Below are positions 47,546 through 55,753 of a DNA stretch of 64,000 bases, piece by piece (positions within the stretch are counted from its first letter, which is position 1; the number at the start of each line of letters is the position of its first letter). Source of the DNA: Oceanobacillus zhaokaii. Its GTDB lineage: Bacteria > Bacillota > Bacilli > Bacillales > Amphibacillaceae. Under the pieces are notes generated by a model. The model ran no database searches and had not been told where the DNA came from. It saw only the letters and a program-made list of their open reading frames with translations. The translations under genes were made by a program, and so were the position numbers. The stretch is taken from positions 3,295,001-3,359,000 of the forward strand of contig NZ_CP024848.1 of NCBI RefSeq assembly GCF_003352005.1. Reading direction: 5' to 3'.

Positions 47546-47569
47546 GCGAGTCACATCCTTGTGTCTCGC
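47546..47569 (-). promoter_or_regulatory. CsrA site BS1 in the flagellin 2 leader
   Basis: GCGAGACACA-AGGA-TGTGACTCGC: a longer, better paired form of the same hairpin, loop AGGA. The leader before it also carries an AACTCT/AGAGTT hairpin shared with flagellin 1. Confidence 0.72.
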
Positions 47570-47657
47570 ATATATATTAACTCTGATTTAGAGTTAATAA
47601 CAAATATAGTGTTTCGTTAAGGCCTTAACTGACCATCATCTAGATGACCTAATATTT

Positions 47658-47684
47658 ATATCGGCACAATTCGATAATGATTAA
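47658..47684 (-). promoter_or_regulatory. Sigma-D promoter of flagellin 2
   Basis: Minus strand: perfect -10 GCCGATAT (47658-47665), 15 bases from TTAA (47681-47684), a fair -35. About 150 bases before the start codon, giving a long leader. Confidence 0.75.
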
Positions 47685-47769
47685 CATTATTTAGGAAAAA
47701 TTATTAAACATTTATCACATCCTGCAAAGCTATATTGTCTACACGAGAAATTAAAGGAGGAAGAACCAG

Positions 47770-47985
47770 ATGAGAGCAATCGTTACATTCTTTGGTTAGC
47801 TTGTTCAGCGTTACTTACCTGATGCGTTTTTATTTACCATTATTTTAACTTTCTCTTTGTATATAGTAGGACTCTTATTCACTGATAGTGTGCCTATTGA
47901 AGTTACTATTTTAATAGGCACACTATGGTGAGGTATTTGATACATTCACATATACTCATGATTTAATAGAAACAGCAGAATATTA
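47770..47985 (+). pseudogene. Short-chain fatty acid transporter (AtoE-like) N-terminal scrap
   Basis: After a very strong AAAGGAGGAAGAACC ribosome site the frame reads MRAIVTFFG, a TAG stop, then LVQRYLPDAFLFTIILTF and GLLFTDSVPIEV, which is the N-terminus of the AtoE/short-chain fatty acid carrier family. The family continues for about 400 more residues, but here the sequence ends within 60 codons, followed by a terminator. Truncated and stopped, so not functional. Confidence 0.68.
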
Positions 47986-47991
47986 GAAATG

Positions 47992-48015
47992 AAGCCATCT
48001 ATTCTAAATGGCTTT
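47992..48015 (+). terminator. Terminator of the AtoE scrap
   Basis: AAGCCAT-ctattctaa-ATGGCTTTTT, just after the remnant; possibly the original gene's terminator brought close by a deletion. Confidence 0.7.
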
Positions 48016-48201
48016 TTATATACTGTAATTCACACCTTGAGGCACTACTCTTTACAATATAGTAAAAATGTCCTATTTTAAATTTATAACATCTTCATTT
48101 TTTGACGATTTTTAATCAAAGTTTCCTTTCCTACACCCCCTTTCTATAATCCGCTTCGATTATAACAATGAAGAGATTTTCTAATGAGGAGTGACATGCT
48201 A

Positions 48202-48771
48202 ATGGTAAAAAACACATTTTCATTTGAAGAGATATTTGAACAGAATGAGCGTAGAATTCATTACCACCTTCATAAATTAAACATCCGAGATCCCCATCAG
48301 GAATTTTATCAGGAAGGAATCATCGCAATGTGGAATGCGTACGAGAGCTACCAGCCAGATAAAGGCCCACTTTCCACATACTTCAACTTCACGATTCGCC
48401 ACCGCTTGATTGATCTTATTCGTAAAGAAAATAGAAGGCTAGAAATGGAAGAGCTGGCGCCGAAAGAGGAAGACGCCGCATTTGAAGCCGAAGTTTATCA
48501 TAAGGCAAGTGACCTCACGTCACCTGAGGGAAATCCCGCCGAGCATATCAATGAGGATCTTTATCTTTGGCAGAAAGTAAAAGAATTACTGACCGAAAAA
48601 CAATGGAAATGGGTGCGGTTTTATATTATTGAGCGCATGACATTAAAAGAGATTGCTGAACAAGAAGGTGTTTCTATTGAAGCAGTAAAAAGCTGGGCCA
48701 AGGAGTCAAGAAAGCGACTGCGGAGTTTAGAAGATTTTGGGAAGCTATTGCTGAAGGAAGAATATCCGTAG
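48202..48771 (+). CDS. Sigma-70 family factor (ECF-like)
   Basis: 189 residues. Sigma region 2 (about 10-75; FYQEGIIAMWNAYESYQPDKGPLSTYF, IRHRLIDLIRK) and region 4 with helix-turn-helix (about 130-180; RMTLKEIAEQEG, SIEAVKSWAKESRKRL). Compact two-domain sigma factor, like extracytoplasmic-function or phage/competence-type sigmas. GAGGAG ten bases upstream supports ATG 48202; ATG 48196 is possible but too close to it. No anti-sigma gene adjoins it. The regulon is unknown. Confidence 0.8.
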   Translation: MVKNTFSFEEIFEQNERRIHYHLHKLNIRDPHQEFYQEGIIAMWNAYESYQPDKGPLSTYFNFTIRHRLIDLIRKENRRLEMEELAPKEEDAAFEAEVYHKASDLTSPEGNPAEHINEDLYLWQKVKELLTEKQWKWVRFYIIERMTLKEIAEQEGVSIEAVKSWAKESRKRLRSLEDFGKLLLKEEYP

Positions 48772-48790
48772 AAATTTGTTGCTTTTAATT

Positions 48791-48827
48791 AAGATATGGA
48801 CAGAGGATGGGTTCTCAGTCCATATCT
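48791..48827 (+). terminator. Hairpin after the sigma factor gene
   Basis: AAGATATGGAC ... GTCCATATCTT, 11-bp stem, 20 bases past the stop, without a clear T-run. Confidence 0.5.
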
Positions 48828-48902
48828 TCCTATTAGACAAAAGTGGTAGCTCTCCAGTATCCTGAGGTATTTCCCAAGAAATACATAACACTAATAAAAA
48901 CG

Positions 48903-48929
48903 GGGCCTTTGATTCCCCAATCAAAGCCC
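48903..48929 (-). terminator. Terminator of the Gfo/Idh-ABC operon
   Basis: Minus strand: GGGCTTTGATT-gggg-AATCAAAGGCCC then CGTTTTTATT, 14 bases after the last stop codon. Confidence 0.82.
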
Positions 48930-48943
48930 AACTCCTACTCTCG

Positions 48944-49927
48944 TTATACAAATTTTACTTCTCTTAATCTAATTACTTCATCTTTCTCCTGAGATTCATT
49001 GGCCAAAAGCGTTACTCTCAAAGTTTCAAGGCCATTCTCATAGTCTGACAGAATAAGATCTTTGTTATTTGTACGGACCGCCTCTATAAAAGCATTATCT
49101 TGTTCTTTATAAAAATCTTCCTTTGAACGATAGGTGATAATACCGCCTTCCTCTACAATGGTCAAATCCGCTCCATCAAAGGACAGGCGGAATTTATCAC
49201 CAAGCAGTTCTACCCCCATACGATGATCTATCTGGATAAAGGAGGCATCAAGATGACCTACAGCCCCAGATTCCATTAAAAAGTTCACCGATGTCACATC
49301 CGGAATATCAATATTTGGAATTCCGTCAGACACAAGAAGATTCATGTTTGCATGCACTTTTGCAATATCCCCTGCCAAGTACCGGATAAAATCAACGATA
49401 TGTGTCGCTTGCTCAACCAGCTGCCCTCCTGATTTCTTCTTCTCTCGGTACCATGGAGTGCTCACAAAGGAGGTGAGATAATGGCCTCGGATCATCGCAA
49501 TCTTTTTATCCTTTAGATATTCTTTTGCTATTTTAACGGTATCTATATACCTCAGACAATAGCCTGTTGCACAAAGCACACCAGCGTCCCGTATGACATT
49601 TAGCTTCCTTTCGACAGTGGCCATCTCAAGCCCAATCGGCTTCTCTACCATTAAATGGATGCCTAGCTGGGCTGCTTTTTCCTCTATGTCACCATGTGCG
49701 AACGGAGGGACACAAATAAAAACTGCATCAAGCTTCTCTTCTTTAAACATAAGATCTGCATCTGTATAATAAGCAGCACCGTATTTTTCTCCTGCACGGA
49801 AAGCACTCTCTTCAACGATGTCGCAAACCGCGGCAATCGTCGCATGTTCATTTGCTGCTATATTTTTCAAGTGAATGGAAGCAACTCCACCGACACCAAC
49901 AAAACCTACTTTAATCTTTTGCATCAC
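48944..49927 (-). CDS. Gfo/Idh/MocA oxidoreductase A
   Basis: 327 residues, NAD(P)-dependent sugar dehydrogenase: Rossmann loop GFVGVGGVASIHLKN, VCVPPFAHGDIE-type strand, and the conserved EKP of MVEKPIGLEM. Catalytic-domain motif GGQLVEQATHIVDFIRY with the conserved His. Last gene of a sugar operon; its ATG overlaps the stop of the TIM-barrel gene by four bases. In the proposed oxidation-elimination-hydration-reduction scheme it could be one of the two redox enzymes. Confidence 0.85.
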   Translation of the reverse strand: MMQKIKVGFVGVGGVASIHLKNIAANEHATIAAVCDIVEESAFRAGEKYGAAYYTDADLMFKEEKLDAVFICVPPFAHGDIEEKAAQLGIHLMVEKPIGLEMATVERKLNVIRDAGVLCATGYCLRYIDTVKIAKEYLKDKKIAMIRGHYLTSFVSTPWYREKKKSGGQLVEQATHIVDFIRYLAGDIAKVHANMNLLVSDGIPNIDIPDVTSVNFLMESGAVGHLDASFIQIDHRMGVELLGDKFRLSFDGADLTIVEEGGIITYRSKEDFYKEQDNAFIEAVRTNNKDLILSDYENGLETLRVTLLANESQEKDEVIRLREVKFV

Positions 49928-50790
49928 CTTTGGACCCCATCTTTGCTCAAATATTCTTCACCATACTTTATTACTCTTTCCATATGATTCGCCGTATCAA
50001 AAGCTAGTGAGCAAGGATCAATAAGATGAGGGCTCAGTTCGGCTGTAATCGTATCATCATATCCTATTTCCACCAGTGCTTTGTATACTTCCTTCCAATT
50101 AACATCACCTGCCAGCAAAGGTACAAAACCAGTAATGTTACCGACAGCAGTGCTGAAGTCTTTTACATGCACCTTTCGGATACGTTTACCCAAAATGCGA
50201 ATCCATTGTTCTGGGTAGCCGAACTGCAGTACATTTCCAACATCGAAATATGCACCAACATAATCGGAATTTAGCTCATCAATATAACGTGCCATCTCAA
50301 GAGGGGATAATAAAAATTTGTTCCAGACATTTTCTATGCCGATATGTACATGATGCTCTTCTGCGAAAGGTATGATTTTCTTTAATACTTCCTGGCTTCG
50401 GTTATAACAGTCGACATATGATGTATTTTCATCCACTACACCAGGAACGACAAGAATTGTATCCACATTCATTGCTGCTGCCAATTCAATTTGTTTCTCT
50501 ACAACTTTTCTCCCCTGCTCCCGTACATTCTCACTTGGATCAGAAAGTGGGGATTTCCATAATAATGAGGTGGAAAGACTTCGCAATTTTAAATTATATG
50601 ATGATGCAAGCTGGACAATCTCCTTTGCCTCTGCTGCTGTAGTATCCATCTTCAAGCCAACATCACCAGCAGGATTCAGATTTAGTTCAACAGCATCGAA
50701 CCCTGCATCACGGCTGTATGCAAATACTTGTTCAAGCGGGGTTCCCTCTGGATAGCACCACTGATTAATTCCTTTTAACATAACGTTCAC
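49924..50790 (-). CDS. TIM-barrel sugar isomerase/epimerase family protein
   Basis: 288 residues, AP-endonuclease-2-like (xylose isomerase-like TIM barrel). Metal-site motifs: ELNLNPAGDVG, GIENVWNKFLLSP (Glu ligand), GAYFDVGNVLQFG (Asp), KVHVKDF (His) and TAELSP (Glu). Members isomerise, epimerise or hydrate keto-sugars. Lies in an operon with three Gfo/Idh enzymes; a hydratase or lyase step on a 3-keto sugar is plausible. Start ATG with GGAGTGAACGTT upstream. Confidence 0.84.
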   Translation of the reverse strand: MNVMLKGINQWCYPEGTPLEQVFAYSRDAGFDAVELNLNPAGDVGLKMDTTAAEAKEIVQLASSYNLKLRSLSTSLLWKSPLSDPSENVREQGRKVVEKQIELAAAMNVDTILVVPGVVDENTSYVDCYNRSQEVLKKIIPFAEEHHVHIGIENVWNKFLLSPLEMARYIDELNSDYVGAYFDVGNVLQFGYPEQWIRILGKRIRKVHVKDFSTAVGNITGFVPLLAGDVNWKEVYKALVEIGYDDTITAELSPHLIDPCSLAFDTANHMERVIKYGEEYLSKDGVQR

Positions 50791-50871
50791 TCCTTAATAG
50801 GTCAATTATTAAGCGATATATGAAATATGACGCTGCTCAAACCAAGAAGGAGACCGAGGCCTCCTTGACGA

Positions 50872-51843
50872 TTAATTTACTTTTACTGGTTCCTGCTTCT
50901 TTGATGACTCATATGCAGCAATAGCTACTGCTAAAGCTTTTAGCCCGTCTTCACCAGTAATGGAAGGGGCTTTCCCTGTGCGTACACTGGTGATAAAATC
51001 TTCAACCAACCCCATATCCATGTTGTCTCCCCAGAAATTAAACCGTGCACCATCTTCATTGTAAACATTTATTTTTTGCTCAAATGCGTCTACAGTAAGC
51101 GTTCCACTGGTTCCAACAATCTCCAGTGTGACATCTCCCCATGTAGGATATTTGTCATTTCTTGACCAGCTGCAGTCCAATGTTGCAAACATATTATTAT
51201 CAAATTCCATTGTCAGCAGCCCACAGTCATCGACATCATAATCCGAAATCAGATTTCCGACTTCTGCATACACTTCTTTTACTTCAACGCCAGTGTACCA
51301 GCGAATAATATCGACTACATGGACTGTATGATCAATTACTGCTCCCCCGCCGGATTTTGCTGGGTCAACAAACCATCCCCCAGGATTTGTACCGCGGTTT
51401 GTGCCCTTGATTGCAACAATTTTTCCTAGCTGTCCGCTTTCAATTATCTGCTTCGCCTTCACAACCGGTGTGTTAAATCTGACAGGAAATGCTGTCTGCA
51501 ATATCACATTATGTTCCTTGCACACATCAATGATTTTTTGGGCATCTTCAATTGTATGTGCCAATGGTTTTTCACATAAAATATGTTTGCCTTTTTTTGC
51601 TGCAGCAACCACATGCTCATAGTGTTTGCTGTTCTCAGAGCTGATGATTACCGCATCAATCGATTGATCCAACAGATCCTCGTAGTTCTGATAGTATTCT
51701 GTATTAAACTGGGAAGAAACCCTCTTCCCGCGTTCTTCATTCTCATCCGCTATTCCAGCTATTTCTACTCCATCCAATTGCGTTAATGCATGCGCATAAC
51801 TGAACGCATGACTATGAGCAAAACTTATCATTCCGATTTTCAT
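50872..51843 (-). CDS. Gfo/Idh/MocA oxidoreductase B
   Basis: 323 residues. Starts MKIGMISFAHSHAFSYAHAL, with a His-Ser-His in place of the usual Gly-rich loop (AHSHA), which marks a subgroup of Gfo/Idh proteins that may not bind NAD in the usual way and sometimes act as lyases. LCEKPLAHTIEDA is conserved; GGAVIDHTVHVVDIIRWYTG holds the catalytic His region. Stop lies 82 bases before the TIM-barrel gene; start overlaps the next upstream gene by four bases. Confidence 0.83.
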   Translation of the reverse strand: MKIGMISFAHSHAFSYAHALTQLDGVEIAGIADENEERGKRVSSQFNTEYYQNYEDLLDQSIDAVIISSENSKHYEHVVAAAKKGKHILCEKPLAHTIEDAQKIIDVCKEHNVILQTAFPVRFNTPVVKAKQIIESGQLGKIVAIKGTNRGTNPGGWFVDPAKSGGGAVIDHTVHVVDIIRWYTGVEVKEVYAEVGNLISDYDVDDCGLLTMEFDNNMFATLDCSWSRNDKYPTWGDVTLEIVGTSGTLTVDAFEQKINVYNEDGARFNFWGDNMDMGLVEDFITSVRTGKAPSITGEDGLKALAVAIAAYESSKKQEPVKVN

Positions 51844-52859
51844 TGGACAGCCTCCCTTTCCTTCTTACCTTTTAATACGACGGATTTTCCTATTTCAATC
51901 GATTCAAGTGCAGCGAGTGAGATTTCCATTGCTTTATATGCATCTTCAGCAGATACAATCGGCTTAGTATCTTTTTTAATACAGTTAATGAAATGCTGAA
52001 GCTCTGTGAAATATGGATTTTCTTTCATCGGGCTTTCAGGAACTGCAACCCCTCCGCTTGATGTCGTTTCTTTCTTGCTTGCTACAACTGGGGCTACTTT
52101 CGCACTATCATATTCGATAATGCCTTCCTTTCCAGCTATTTCAAATTTCGTTGAGAATCCCTGATGTGCCCAAGTCCCCTCTACATGAGCAATTACACCG
52201 CTTTCAAATCTTAATGTGACCAGTGCATATTCAAGCCTTTCCAATACTCTGTTTCTGCTGCTCTTTGCATAAACACGCTCCACTTCTCCGAAACACCATC
52301 TTAAGTAATCAAAATCATGAATGATCATATCTAAAACGAGTCCACCACTGCTGTTGAAATCGGAGTACCAGTCATTGGATGCCATTGGAAAAGCCCCGCC
52401 TCTAGTCGTGCGGACAACTGCCGGCTTTCCTATTTTCCCTCCATCAACAACTTGCTTTGCCCTTACATATTCAGGGAAAAATCGGACCACATGGCCAACG
52501 AATAATTTTACTCCCTTATCTTGGCAATAATTAATCATCTCTCTCGCATCTGCAAGCGACCTTGCTAACGGTTTCTCACAAATAACATGTCGATTGTCAT
52601 CTGCTGCCTTCATGACATATTCTTTATGGACCGGTGTCGGCACACAAACAGATACCACATCAATCGCATCAAGCGTTTCTGTTGCCTCTTCATATGTTTG
52701 GAATGCTTTTGTCCCTAATTTTTCTGCCAAATCCTGAGCTTTAGCCAAATCAGTATCTACAATTCCTGCCAATGTTACTTCTTCCATTTTTGCATAGGCA
52801 GCCGCATGGGTCCTGCCCATTGTCCCTGCCCCGATAACTAGCGTATTTAGCATGGTCAA
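51840..52859 (-). CDS. Gfo/Idh/MocA oxidoreductase C (inositol-dehydrogenase-like)
   Basis: 339 residues. Complete Rossmann loop GAGTMGRTHAAAYAKM, CEKPLARSLADA, and GGLVLDMIIHDFDYLRWCFG: closest in look to IolG-type dehydrogenases that oxidise a ring hydroxyl to a ketone with NAD+. In this operon it is the best candidate for the first oxidation step. Overlaps the Gfo/Idh B gene by four bases (ATGA) and follows the ROK kinase gene closely. Confidence 0.86.
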   Translation of the reverse strand: MTMLNTLVIGAGTMGRTHAAAYAKMEEVTLAGIVDTDLAKAQDLAEKLGTKAFQTYEEATETLDAIDVVSVCVPTPVHKEYVMKAADDNRHVICEKPLARSLADAREMINYCQDKGVKLFVGHVVRFFPEYVRAKQVVDGGKIGKPAVVRTTRGGAFPMASNDWYSDFNSSGGLVLDMIIHDFDYLRWCFGEVERVYAKSSRNRVLERLEYALVTLRFESGVIAHVEGTWAHQGFSTKFEIAGKEGIIEYDSAKVAPVVASKKETTSSGGVAVPESPMKENPYFTELQHFINCIKKDTKPIVSAEDAYKAMEISLAALESIEIGKSVVLKGKKEREAVQ

Positions 52860-52875
52860 CTCTCCTTTGTATTTT

Positions 52876-53859
52876 TTAATTCATTGTCACTTGCGCATCA
52901 TTATTCAGATAGAACAGACCTGCCGCACCGATCACACCTGCTTTGTTGCCGAGTGCTGACTCTTTGATTTCAACACCATTAACCATTTTCGGTATTCCAT
53001 ATTTAGCAACTGTTTCTTTTATGGAAGGTAAAATGAACGCTGCCATATTCATAACCCCGCCGCCCAAAACAACAGCTTCTGTGTTGAATAAATGAATTAG
53101 ACTGATTACTCCCATTCCTAAGTATTCTCCAGCCTCCTTCAGCAATCGAATAGAAAATAAATCCCCCTGTTTTGCAGCTGCGTCAATTTCTTTGTTCGTG
53201 ACAACCAATCCTTTTTCGATAATAGAAAGCAAGCTGCTTGTTTCACCGTTTTTAAGCAGCTGGTTCGCTCGCTCATTAATTGCGGTGCCTGATGCGTATT
53301 TTTCTAGACAGCCCCTGTTGCCGCATTCACATAATATACCGTCATGGCTGATGGTAATATGCCCGAATTCTCCAGCACTGTCATGAATTCCTGTAATTAA
53401 TTGCCCATTGCTGATAATTCCTGAACCGACACCAGTACTAACCGTGATATAGATAACATTTTGTTTTCCCCTACCAGCTCCCCATATCCATTCTCCAACA
53501 GCTGCTGCATTTGCATCATTAGAGAGCCTGACCGGCAATTGTAAATTGTCTTCCAGCAAGGTTCCGATAGGGAAATTTTTTAACCCGATATTCTTCGCAT
53601 AATGGATAATCTTTTGCTCCGAATCAATAATCCCAGCACTCGCCACGCCAATGCCAATAATTCTGTTTCTGTCAGCTGCTGTGTCCGCTAGCAGGCTATT
53701 TATCGCAAATAGAATATTGGCAGCTGCATCACGTTTTTCCCCAGCGGATGTCTTACATTCAAACTCACCAAGTATTTCTCCCTGTCTGGATATAAGGGCT
53801 GCAAGAATTTTTGTTCCTCCCAAGTCCAGACCAATCGCCAAATCCTTTGATTCTTCCAT
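52876..53859 (-). CDS. ROK-family sugar kinase (glucokinase type)
   Basis: 327 residues. ATP loop AIGLDLGGTKILAALI, STGVGSGIISNGQLITG, EFGHITISHDG with the catalytic region, and the zinc-binding CECGNRGCLEKYASG. No DNA-binding domain, so it is an enzyme and not a repressor; probably phosphorylates glucose or a related hexose freed by the operon. Start ATG 53859 with AGGGGGAAATC upstream; a start seven codons earlier would translate this ribosome site. Confidence 0.85.
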   Translation of the reverse strand: MEESKDLAIGLDLGGTKILAALISRQGEILGEFECKTSAGEKRDAAANILFAINSLLADTAADRNRIIGIGVASAGIIDSEQKIIHYAKNIGLKNFPIGTLLEDNLQLPVRLSNDANAAAVGEWIWGAGRGKQNVIYITVSTGVGSGIISNGQLITGIHDSAGEFGHITISHDGILCECGNRGCLEKYASGTAINERANQLLKNGETSSLLSIIEKGLVVTNKEIDAAAKQGDLFSIRLLKEAGEYLGMGVISLIHLFNTEAVVLGGGVMNMAAFILPSIKETVAKYGIPKMVNGVEIKESALGNKAGVIGAAGLFYLNNDAQVTMN

Positions 53860-53896
53860 CTGATTTCCCCCTAAAAACATATGCAGTCATTTTTTT

Positions 53897-54709
53897 TTAC
53901 CTTCTAACCCCTTGCAATGCAATTCCAGTAACAAGATGTTTCTGCAGGAAAATAAACATGATCAGCATCGGAATCGTAGACATTACTGCACCTGCCATAA
54001 GCAATGGATAGTCAGTTGAATATTGCCCCTGAAATGCTGCTATTCCAACAGATAATACCCGCATATCCTCTGAGCTTGTCATAATAAGTGGCCATAAAAA
54101 GTCGTTCCATGCTGCAAGGATTGTAAAGATTCCCAGTGCAATTAACGCAGGAGTGGCATTTGGAAGGATGATTCTCCAGTAGATGCCGAAGAATGAACAG
54201 CCATCCATTGTCGCAGCCTCGTCCAGCTCTTTCGGAATTCCCATAAAGAACTGTCGCAGCAGAAAAACACCAAATGCACTAAACATTCCCGGAACAATCA
54301 AAGCATAGAAAGTATCAATCCATCCCAGCTGTGTCAAAATTCCATAGTTTGGAATTAAAATAACCTGCATAGGAACCATCAAAACAGACAGAATTAAGAT
54401 GAAAATCGTATTCTTTCCTGGAAACTCCATCCGCGCAAAAGCAAATGCTGCCAGCGAACATAAGAATAATTGAACCAGCGTCCGTCCTAAGGTCAAAAAT
54501 ATCGTATTCATATAATATTTCAGAAAGTCTACACTTGCGAAGACATTAAGATAGTTATCAAACTTGAATTCCTCCGGCAAAATCGTTGGAGGCACTTGCA
54601 TCGTTTCTGAAAATGTTTTCAGCGACGTTAGAATCATCCATATAAATGGAACAATCATGATAAAAGCGCCGATAATCAGCAGTGTATGATTGGCTAGTTT
54701 TAATTTCAT
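53897..54709 (-). CDS. Sugar ABC transporter permease, MalG type
   Basis: 270 residues, six membrane helices. EAA loop KELDEAATMDGCSFFGIYW and LPNATPAL, the site that contacts the ATPase. Inner membrane partner of the MalF-type permease upstream (18-base gap). The operon has no ATPase gene; such CUT1 systems usually share the MsmX ATPase. Confidence 0.9.
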   Translation of the reverse strand: MKLKLANHTLLIIGAFIMIVPFIWMILTSLKTFSETMQVPPTILPEEFKFDNYLNVFASVDFLKYYMNTIFLTLGRTLVQLFLCSLAAFAFARMEFPGKNTIFILILSVLMVPMQVILIPNYGILTQLGWIDTFYALIVPGMFSAFGVFLLRQFFMGIPKELDEAATMDGCSFFGIYWRIILPNATPALIALGIFTILAAWNDFLWPLIMTSSEDMRVLSVGIAAFQGQYSTDYPLLMAGAVMSTIPMLIMFIFLQKHLVTGIALQGVRR

Positions 54710-54727
54710 CTTTGATCACTCTCCATT

Positions 54728-55672
54728 TTAACCATCATAATGAACCCACTTCTTCTGGAAAACAAACTGAATGATGGTAATTGCTAATATTGCAATGAAC
54801 AATAAGAATGCCTGAGCAGATGCTATCCCCATTTGTGAGTATTCAAATCCATACTCGTAAACGGCATATACAACTGTTCGCAATGGTTCCAACAGGGCAG
54901 TACTATCCCCAATCATGATAAAAATAAGGTCAAACACCTGAAGCGAACTAATCATTCCAGTGATGAAGACGAAGAATAATGTTGGTGTAATCAATGGCAA
55001 TGTAATGCTGAAAAATTGTCTTATCTTTGATGCACCATCAATTTCTGCGGCTTCATAGTATGTTTTTGAAACACCTTGAAGACCAGCAAGAATCAGGATG
55101 ACATTATTTCCGACAGTCATCCAGACATATACTAGGATTACGGAGAACAACGCAATATTTGGATCAAACAACCAGGAAGGCTGAGGTAGATTAAAAATCC
55201 CCAAAACATAATTGATCAAGCCGTAATCTGTATTGTAAAGCCATTTCCAAACCATCCCCACAGCGACTGGCATCGTAACAACTGGCAGGAAATATAATGT
55301 TCTATAAAAGACCATCCCTTTAATTTTTTGATTCAGCATTATCGCGATGACTGTCGCAAAAGCAGCTGACAAAGGAACAGATACTGCAGTGAAGATTAGG
55401 GTGTTGACTATTGCACGGATAAATGATGAGTCTTGAAACAATGTGATGACATTTTCTAATCCGACATATGTAGGTGCAGTTAGTCCGTCCCATCTTGTAA
55501 ATGATAAAAGAAAGGATGCTACTGCAGGAAACATATAGAATACAGCGAGTCCTAATAATGTTGGCAAAATGAACAAGTAGGCCCAGAATGCTTCACGGTT
55601 GAACCGCTTTTTCCTTTTATTTTTCACTGCAGCATTACTCTTGCTTTTCTTCAAAACGGATGCAGTACTCAT
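54728..55672 (-). CDS. Sugar ABC transporter permease, MalF type
   Basis: 314 residues with six membrane helices after a basic N-terminal tail (KKSKSNAAVKNKRKKRF). EAA loop YYEAAEIDGASKIRQFF and LPLITPTL. The start is ATG 55672 with AAAGGAGAGGT upstream; the longer frame from 55696 includes that site. Pairs with the MalG-type permease; CUT1 family. Confidence 0.9.
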   Translation of the reverse strand: MSTASVLKKSKSNAAVKNKRKKRFNREAFWAYLFILPTLLGLAVFYMFPAVASFLLSFTRWDGLTAPTYVGLENVITLFQDSSFIRAIVNTLIFTAVSVPLSAAFATVIAIMLNQKIKGMVFYRTLYFLPVVTMPVAVGMVWKWLYNTDYGLINYVLGIFNLPQPSWLFDPNIALFSVILVYVWMTVGNNVILILAGLQGVSKTYYEAAEIDGASKIRQFFSITLPLITPTLFFVFITGMISSLQVFDLIFIMIGDSTALLEPLRTVVYAVYEYGFEYSQMGIASAQAFLLFIAILAITIIQFVFQKKWVHYDG

Positions 55673-55753
55673 GTTTACCTCTCCTTTCATAAACAATATG
55701 AAGTGCTCTTCCCTTTATTAAATTAAAGGGAAGGAGCATTTCACAACAAATTA

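Noticed and set aside
47514..48183. Attachment site or mobile element near the flagellin genes
   Set aside because: No integrase, direct repeats or tRNA; the region is explained by a promoter, a decayed gene and a terminator.
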